Positions 57,104-64,000 of a stretch of DNA of 64,000 bases are shown piece by piece; position 1 is the stretch's first letter, and each line of letters opens with the position of its first letter. Source of the DNA: Puccinellia tenuiflora (lineage: Eukaryota > Streptophyta > Magnoliopsida > Poales > Poaceae); contig QRDG01000349.1 in the NCBI GenBank assembly GCA_012064385.1, forward strand, positions 735,360-799,359. The letters run 5' to 3'. A program made the translations under genes and the position numbers. Under the pieces are notes generated by a model. That model searched no databases. It saw nothing but the letters and a program-made list of their open reading frames with translations, and was not told the DNA's origin.

Positions 57104-57427
57104 CTTAGTCTTTCACCCATTTTAGCAGATTTTTATGTGTTTTTTAATTTTTGATGCAAAACTGAAAATAAAATGACACCACACAATGCAAACCGAATTA
57201 ACAAATGCAACACAAAATGCAAAACTGAAAATAAAATATGCAAACCGAAATAACAAGATGATATGCAAGACAAAAACAAAACAAAATAAAATGATTTGCA
57301 GGTAAAGATGGATAAGATGATTCTCACTTAGGTGCAACCTCCCCAAGCTTAGGTGTTAGCCCAAGTTGGTGATGAAGTTGACTTTGTTGTGAGACGCTCC
57401 TTGGATAAATCTTTACAGCAATGATTC

Positions 57428-57443
57428 GCCGGCAACGGCGCCA
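57428..57443 (-). other. Primer binding site, tRNA-Asp
   Basis: Plus-strand gccggcaacggcgcca equals the 3' end of plant tRNA-Asp(GUC) including CCA, apart from the first base. On the element strand it lies 11 nt after the 5' LTR end. Confidence 0.85.
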
Positions 57444-57454
57444 TAAAAACGTCT

Positions 57455-59332
57455 TGATGGCCTTTAACTCAGCAACAGCACCAAAGAACACTTGATGGCA
57501 AGGCGCCAGAAAAACGTGATGGCGGAGTTGACGGGGGAGAGACTTCTTATGTATCCTTAGTGCGTTCCCCGGCAACGGCGCCAGAAAACGTTGTTGATGG
57601 TGAAGTTACCTGCGTTAAAAAACAATGGTTAGGTTGAGACTCCAAGTGCAGAGTGTATAGTATAGGAAAGACGGTTTTCCCCATGAGGGATGACTCGAGG
57701 GTTTATATCGAACTCTCGGGGAATGAGTAGTGAAAGGTTTATCTTCTTATCCTTCCCTTGAGAACCTACAAACAAAGTAAATTGTTTTGTGCCCTCAACC
57801 TCACCAAGTGGTTGTCAAGCACAAGGTGTGAGAATGATATCAAAATAAAACAAATGCAAAACAATAAGTAAATATGCAATGGTGGTAAATAAATATGCAA
57901 GGATGGTGGAAACAATGATGGATGATATTTTGGGTTTTTTTTATGTGTATGCAAGAAGTAAAAGTGTTTTTGTACTTTCTGATTTTAAAATGGCTGAATG
58001 TAGATAATGCTTAAAAGTGGTTGGAAAGTTGTTTCTTATGATTGAAAATGGACCGGGGTTCATGGTTTCACAAATGCACTCTCTCTTTAATGTTGTGGTG
58101 GACAATGGAACATAGGAATTGACATATGAGATTGCAACACAAAGTTTTATGACAAGTTACTAATTATATGGGCACCACGTCCTAACATAGAGATCTTTTG
58201 GTTATTAATCTCTCTTATACTCCACTAAGATGCGAACTAAATCATAACACCTTAGTATTAAGATAAATCAGAGCATAGCTTTAATCTTTATGACATGAAG
58301 TGAAAATAAGAACATGCTAGATCTAATCATGAGAAGTGGCAATGGTCAACCCACATCTCTGGTAGCATGGTATTTTAGTTTATCCCTAGTGAGGTAACAA
58401 AGTAAGGTTGGAATACCCAAGTGGATCGCGGAACTTCTCTCACTTTCACCGCACTAGCCACCCCCTCATTACTCCAACTAATGCACATGTTCCCCCACAC
58501 ATGCTCTCATAAACAAGCTTGATCAAAACAAGTAGACAAGAACGGGGTACATAATATGCATCTACTTTCATAACTAAAACAAAACAATTGCAATCTTCAA
58601 ACATATATTAACTCATAGAGAGATCCACCACATAGGAATTACATAGATGACCGTAATCATGTTCGGCAGCTCATACGGTGCTAATTAGTGAAGCTCAAGA
58701 GAGAGGAGAGATACATAAGTTACTTCTACAAACCCATAGTCCAGGGGTGGACTACTCCCTCTTCATCATGGAGACGGTGGAGACGTTGTTGGGGGAGATG
58801 GAGACCACGCTGGCAGCGCTCCGCCGGAGTTTTCCCCCTCCGATCTGCAGGTCCAGGTCTCTGTTTCGTGGTTTCTCTGTTTACGGCCGCCTCCTCGCGA
58901 TCTACGCCGGGGGGCTATTTTTATAGTCGGTTTTAGGTCAAGACAAAGTCGTGGGCGAAAAGATCGACAGCAACGGAGGCACGAGGCTCCAGAAGGTGGG
59001 CCCCACGCGGCCAAGGAATCTGGCCGTGTGGGCCACCCCCTTTTGGGCCTCAGGCCTCCGCTCGTTTGCTTCCTTCGCTCCCAAGTCTTCTTCCTTCATA
59101 AAACTGATGCTCGTAAATTTTCAGGTCATTTGGACGTCGTTTGGGTCCCTGAAACATCAAAATATAGAAAATAGGGTTTTCTGCCAGTGCAGGGTTAATT
59201 CAGAAAAATTGGAAAACTGTGAAATATTTCCAAAATCATTATAAAATCATGATATTACCCTTATATGATGCAAATATGATTGAAATATGAGAATTATAAT
59301 TCAAAGTTCATGTATGCATTTTACATGCATCA
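57455..59332 (-). repeat. 5' LTR of the gypsy element
   Basis: 1878 bp, same structure as the 3' LTR. It includes the internal 17-bp tRNA-Asp match ccccggcaacggcgcca at 57567-57583, a better match than the present PBS. Confidence 0.93.
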
Positions 59333-60556
59333 CTAGGGCAAACTGGTCGCCGGAGTTGCGGTGCTCGTCGAACTACGATTGGAGCAGGGGAGGGTCGTGG
59401 GGAGGCTAGGAGGTGGATGCGGTGCTCTGGAGGTCGAGGGGTGGTCGTCTTATAGGGTGCCCGCGCGGTGGCCGCAGTGATGGCGCGGCGAGGTGTCGGC
59501 CATGGCGTGGAGGTGGTGTTGGGCAGTGCGTCGCGAAACCAGTGGCACAAGAACGCACGCGGCACAGGGAAGGGGCGGTGGATAGTCACGGGGGTGGCGG
59601 AGTAACTGACGTGCGGGTCCCTGGCGACGCTGTTCTGGACGGTGCGTCGGGTAGTGCCTTGGTGCATGCGGCGGCGGCTGTGTTGCGCTCCTCCGGCGAC
59701 GCGTGGTGCAGGGGAGGTTCAGGGCGAGAAGGGGACTCGCCGGGCAGGGTTTGGGGAGAGGGGGAGCAGAACGGCGGCGACCAAAACGTGGCGGCGCCGT
59801 CTGGCATGGTCATGCCAGTGGTGACCACGGTCCTGGGCATGCCAGAAGCGGCATCAGCATGTATCTCACAAATCCTTGATCCAAATGAAATGGGGTTTTC
59901 ACCACTGTGCGCCAAATTCAAAACCCTACCACTTTGGTGACCAAACTTTCTGCAAATTCGAAAGTTCATGCGACCAAACATTCTGAAAAACAGTACTGGT
60001 CAAAAAGTGGATTTTTATTTTGAGCAAGCAAAACATCTTTGGTTTGGCCAAGATTTTTCCCAGAGTTGTATAGTTACCTAGGGCTGGTGTCTAGGTACTC
60101 TCCTCCCATTACAAAAATCATTTGACTAGTTTTTGAAAATCTTTGAGTTTTAGGCAGAAACTTGCATAGAGAAAAAGTCAAATATTTTCTTAACAGGGTA
60201 TCTAATGTTTTTGCATAAATGGTCTGCATACTACCTAGGGATCATTCCCTAATTTTTTTAGAATTTTTGAAGACATAGAAATAGGGGTTCCTTTGGAAGG
60301 CCAAATAAAGGATAAATTTTAAAAGAGAAAAGGAATTTCCCCAAATCAATATTTGCCCAAGGCCAATAACCAAAATCACAAGTACCAAGTGGGAGGGAAA
60401 TGGAAGGCACAAGATCCCACTTGATTTAGCAGATTTGAAAAGGTTTAAGATTTAAATGATTTTCCTGAGGCTTAAATCCAAATGCACTTTAAATAAATTG
60501 ATTAAGGCATTTTGGAAAATTTTAAAAAGGGCCAAAATCCAGGGTGTTACAGGCAT

Positions 60557-61164
60557 GCTGTGTTACACGCTGCTAAACTCATAAATTTTCGACCATCGGC
60601 CTACAACATCCATTTTCCTATGCAGCTTGCGCAGGGGTCGGCACCGAAAATTTCCCACCTTCGCAAGTTCGGTTGCCAGGTATATGTACGGATACCCCCC
60701 CCCCCCCCAGCGACCAGCAATGGGCCCGCTCCGTAAGTCGGGGATATACGTTGGTTATGAGACTATGTCCATAATCAGGTATTTGGACCCCATGACAGGT
60801 GATTGTCATACGGCCCACTTTGCTGATTGCATATTTGACGAGGATCTCTTTCCGACTTTAGGGGAAGGAAATCAACCCCTTGATGATAAAAGTCGAGAAA
60901 TCACGTGGCAAGCCACGGGGATCCATGCTCATGACCCACGCACTGCTGAGACGAATAAAGAAGTCCAAAAGATAATAGATTTGCATGCATTAGCGAATCA
61001 ACTGCCTGATCACTTTAGTGACTTGAAAACTATGACAAAGTCGCATGTGCCAGCGCGCAATGCACCGGAGAGGGTTGAGATACCGAAGTTAAATAATGGT
61101 ACACTGATTGTGGATATTAATAAGCACTGGCAGAGTTGGGTAGTGCCCCAAGAAGGCGGAAGTG
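60557..61164 (+). pseudogene. Copia integrase C-terminus and linker (continues from 48710)
   Basis: The sequence resumes with HAVLHAAKLINFRPSAY, SAPKISHLRKFGCQVYV and, after a shift at the C14 run (60695-60708), RKSGIYVGYETMSIIRYLD and ADCIFDEDLFPTL, the usual copia segment between integrase and RT. The poly-C tract lies where a Pro-rich stretch is encoded and changes the frame. It ends at the solo LTR. Confidence 0.88.
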
Positions 61165-62665
61165 TGTAGATAGTAGCAGTTTTCCCTCAATTAAAGAACC
61201 GAGTTTATCGAACCAGTAGGACTTTGAAATCAACAGCGAGGTGAATGTTGAAGATCTCTGGCGCTTAACCTTCAACAGACGTGGACCTGCACACACTCAA
61301 CAAAAAAACTTTGCCCCCAACGGCGGAGAGGTTATCAATCTCTCCGGTCTCGGAGAACACAAAGTGGTTAATTGTATGATGAAATGGAATAAATGCAAAA
61401 GTGACCAGAGGAGTAATGATGATTAAAAGCAAGTAAATGAGGTTGTAAACAATGTAAAAAGATGGACCGGGGACCATGGGTTCACTAGTGGAGTCTCTCA
61501 AGTAAATAAAATATGCATGTGATGGATGAACGAATTACAGCTAGGCAATTGACAAGATCATGACACAAACCCAATTTAGCTATGACAAAAAGAACATGAT
61601 AATATTTATGGAGGTATCACGACAAGGAACAAAGACCGTTGAGTCCAACTGCGTCTTTGTCTAATTAGTCCACCGTGGGATCGCTATCCAGCCTGTCACC
61701 CAACGGTATTAAGTTGCAAGCAACAGACAAATGCATTAAGTAAAGCGCATGATGTAAGCAACACTAATATCAAATGAGACACTAGCACCGCTGTTTTACC
61801 CTTAGTAGCAACAGCACACCCTCGCCCTTAGACGTTTCTGTCACTCGTGCCCAGGAACAAAAGGGGGCATGAACCCACTATCTAGCATAACTACCCTCTC
61901 TTGGAGATACACACAATCACTTGGCCAAAGTAACTACGCACATCGGAGAGCATGCAAGAACATAAATAACTCATATAAGTCATGCACAATCTGAACAAAA
62001 CTTCATAATCCATCGGATCCCAGCAAACACATCACATAGCATTACAATAATCGATCTTGATCATGTTAGGCAGCTCACATGATCATAAGACATGAAGCAC
62101 AAGGGTGAGAGACTACCAACTAGCTACTGCCATGGACCCGTAGTCCAAGGTGAGACTACTCACACTTCATCCCGGAGGAAGGCATGGCGATGAAGAGCCC
62201 TCCGGGATCGATCTCCCCTCCGCAGAGTGTCGGGATCAGCTTCAGATGGGACCCCGAACTAGGGTTCGAGATGACGGCGCGTCGGGGTCGAGTTTCTGGA
62301 AAATAATGGACGCCCTCACGTTTTTAGGTTTTTTGGCGATTTATAGGCGTCGGAGGGAGCCGAGCTGGGGCCCCAGGAGCAGGGGCGGGCCCCACCCGCG
62401 GACCAAGGGGGGCCGCGGCAGGAGGCCGCCCCTGCCCTGTGGGACTCCTCCAGGGCTGCCCTTTTGACACGATCTTCGTCTTGGCGAATAAAAAATCTCC
62501 GTAAATTTCCAGTGCAATCCGAGAATATTTCCAGAAGTAAATTTCTGAAATAAAAGACAGCAAAAACAGGGAACTGGCACTGGGAACTGGGCATCTTGAC
62601 AGTAAAAACATGTGACAATATCACAAAACTAGCATGGATCACTCAAAAAGTATAGAGACGTATCA
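61165..62665 (-). mobile_element. Solo LTR, 1.5 kb
   Basis: On the minus strand it runs TGATACGTCTCTATAC ... CTGCTACTATCTACA, a start I associate with a very common Triticeae gypsy LTR. It interrupts the copia coding sequence and has no internal domain next to it. Flanking 5-mers (aagtg / tacac) do not match, so the target duplication is lost or an end is misplaced. Its relative at 10969-12482 is older. Confidence 0.72.
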
Positions 62666-63960
62666 TACACCCGCCCCGTCCAAAGGCCTAAAAAGGACGC
62701 GGAATCCGGATTCTCAAATCCCAAAGTTACTCGGGGACGCCCGGCGAAAAAGGATAAGAGAGATTTATCACAGCCAGTCACCAAAGCCCTAGAAAGAGTA
62801 AGGGGAGGCCACTTGAGACCTGGCACAAGTACGGAAAATCCTGTACAACGGGATTCCGGACTTGAACGTCCCTATTGAGGGAACATCCAGCGGAGATGTG
62901 AGTACACACATCGGCGCGGAAAAGCTAAAGGACCTCGCTCCTGTAATGGGAAATACGGTAGAGCAAGAGGCAGCGCCAGATGCGCCCCATGACGAAATGG
63001 CATTATTATTATATCAGTACGGGAGAGTCAATGAACCGAGCAATGGCAATTGTCGACATTAACTTTGCTAAGAAAAATTGCCTCAATCATAGATCCTGAC
63101 CCTGAGCCTAACAGTCTCGCTGATTGTAAAAGGAGGTCGGATTGGAAAGATTGGCAGGAGGCAGTTACCTCAGAATTATTATCTCTCAACAAGAGGAAGG
63201 TGTTTGGACCGGTTAGTCTAACTCCTCCCCACATTCGCCCAGTTGGCCATAAGTGGTTTTTTGTTCGTAACAGAAATGAAAGAAATGAGGTGGTTCGGTA
63301 CAAAGCAAGGCTCGTTGCTCAAGGGTTCACTCAACGACTAGGTGTCGATTTTGAGGAAACTTACTCCCCGGTCATGGATGGTATAACCTTTAGATACTTG
63401 ATCTCGATGGCAGTAAATCTGGACTTGACAATGAAATTGATGGATGTTGTCACTGCTTACCTATATGGTAACCTTGATTCGTACATTTACATGAAGGTAC
63501 CGGAGGGTATCCCCATTCCGAATCAAGATAGAGCAAATCGGGGTCTATACAGTGTTCTTCTCAAGAAGTCACTATAAGGACTTAAACAGTCTGGTAGGAT
63601 GTGGTATAATCGCTTAAGCGATTTCCTTCATCAGAAGGGCTACACAAGCAATGAGGACTGCCCATGTGTCTTTATACGGCGATCCCAAGATGGATTATGT
63701 ATAATCTCAGTGTACGTGGACGATTTGAATATAATCTATACACCTAGAGATATTGAGGAAGCGAGTTCCTACCTGATGTCGAAATTCGAGATAAGGATTT
63801 TGGTAAAACCAAGTTCTGTCTGGGTCTGCAACTAGAACATTCCCCTGCTTGGATTCTAGTGCACTAGTCTGCCTACACCCAGAAGGTGTTGGAGAGATTT
63901 GGATTTGATAAGGCATATCCTTCTAAGACCCCAATGATCGGGAGGTTTACAGCAAGATAA
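62666..63960 (+). pseudogene. Copia pol: linker and reverse transcriptase, cut by window end
   Basis: 62666-63050 is a frame-broken linker. RT follows: DWKDWQEAVTSELLSLNKRKV, GHKWFFVRNRNERNEVVRYKARLVAQGF (split here for length: VVRYKARLVAQGFTQ), MKLMDVVTAYLYG and the catalytic YVDD (63712-63723). TAA at 63575-63577 interrupts the segment before GLKQSGRMWYNRL, and a frameshift near 63795 follows. The RNase H domain and 3' LTR lie beyond 64000. Confidence 0.9.
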
Positions 63961-64000
63961 GGACCCGTTCAGGCCTAAGGAAGAGGGGGAGGAAATTCTG

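Larger units (their letters stand above)
51089..59332 (-). mobile_element. Ty3-gypsy retrotransposon with gag and protease only
   Basis: LTRs of about 1.87 kb lie at 51089-52961 and 57455-59332, both TG...CA, flanked by ctaag (51084-51088) and ctagg (59333-59337), a 5-bp duplication with one change. A PBS for tRNA-Asp and a PPT place it on the minus strand. The 4.5 kb interior has gag and an aspartic protease, but no reverse transcriptase, RNase H or integrase, so it depends on a partner element. LTRs differ by scattered substitutions and small indels. Confidence 0.93.
48711..60551. mobile_element. LTR-type insertion in copia pol, itself carrying a gypsy element
   Basis: The insert begins TGTGGCACCCCGATCC and ends CCAGGGTGTTACA, with perfect 5-bp target duplication ggcat (48706-48710, 60552-60556). 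Leaving out the nested gypsy element, about 3.6 kb remains, with no pol domain. A solo LTR of a gypsy family is the simplest reading; an element with unrecognised internal parts is possible. Open frames at 50.7-51.1 and 59.4-59.9 kb are GC-rich and unassigned. Confidence 0.8.

Noticed and set aside
61165..62665. Full retrotransposon in this interval
   Set aside because: No internal domain, second LTR, PBS or PPT; it fits a solo LTR.

Overview
The window reads as nuclear DNA of a grass, most likely a Triticeae or close Pooideae species (wheat, Aegilops or barley type). The basis is GC-rich coding regions with GT-AG introns, an Au-type SINE, Stowaway MITEs with the CTCCCTCCGT terminus, Helitrons with CTAG ends, and thick nested layers of Ty1-copia and Ty3-gypsy elements. 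There are no bacterial features, no CRISPR array, and no rRNA or tRNA gene that I can see. The species assignment is inference.

Left third (1-20 kb), gene-bearing. A PIF/Harbinger element with a TTA target duplication (98-1753) comes first. Next, on the minus strand, is a ten-exon gene (2238-5611) that I assembled from splice sites and codon phase. It has an N-terminal ubiquitin-like domain, a conserved middle and a short coiled-coil tail; exons 3 and 4 do not join in phase. An Au SINE sits in its intron 3. A polyadenylated retroposon (6025-6947) lies just upstream. Two minus-strand genes for secreted cell-wall proteins follow: a 107-residue Ala/Pro/Asp-rich AGP-like peptide (7387-7710) and a fasciclin-like arabinogalactan protein (8950-9756). 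Then come a decayed LTR, a MITE, a 2.5 kb LTR-like element and a small Helitron candidate.

Middle (20-44 kb). A young Ty1-copia element (22437-27396) has identical-length LTRs differing at one base, and only two visible coding lesions. A second polyA retroposon, beside a 50-bp near-perfect palindrome, precedes a FAR1/FHY3-type DNA-binding-domain gene (30235-31062) with a 5' UTR intron. A 373-bp fragment of plastid rpoC1 follows. From 35.3 to 43.2 kb lie two tandem copies of one large element with terminal inverted repeats and hairpin ends, bounded and separated by (TA)n tracts. The second copy is split by a 1.9 kb Helitron whose removal restores its left end.

Right third (44.5-64 kb). A single decayed Ty1-copia element runs off the window at 64000. 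It is interrupted at 48711 by a TGTGGCACC...GTGTTACA insertion (TSD ggcat), which itself contains a Ty3-gypsy element with only gag and protease (51089-59332). It is interrupted again at 61165 by a solo LTR. The gypsy LTRs hold repeated copies of a primer-binding-site-plus-TGATGG module, which looks like stepwise growth of the LTR edge.

The host genes do not form a pathway or operon. The two AGP-type genes share a strand, a neighbourhood and a cell-surface role. The rest is best read as a record of nested insertions around about four genes.
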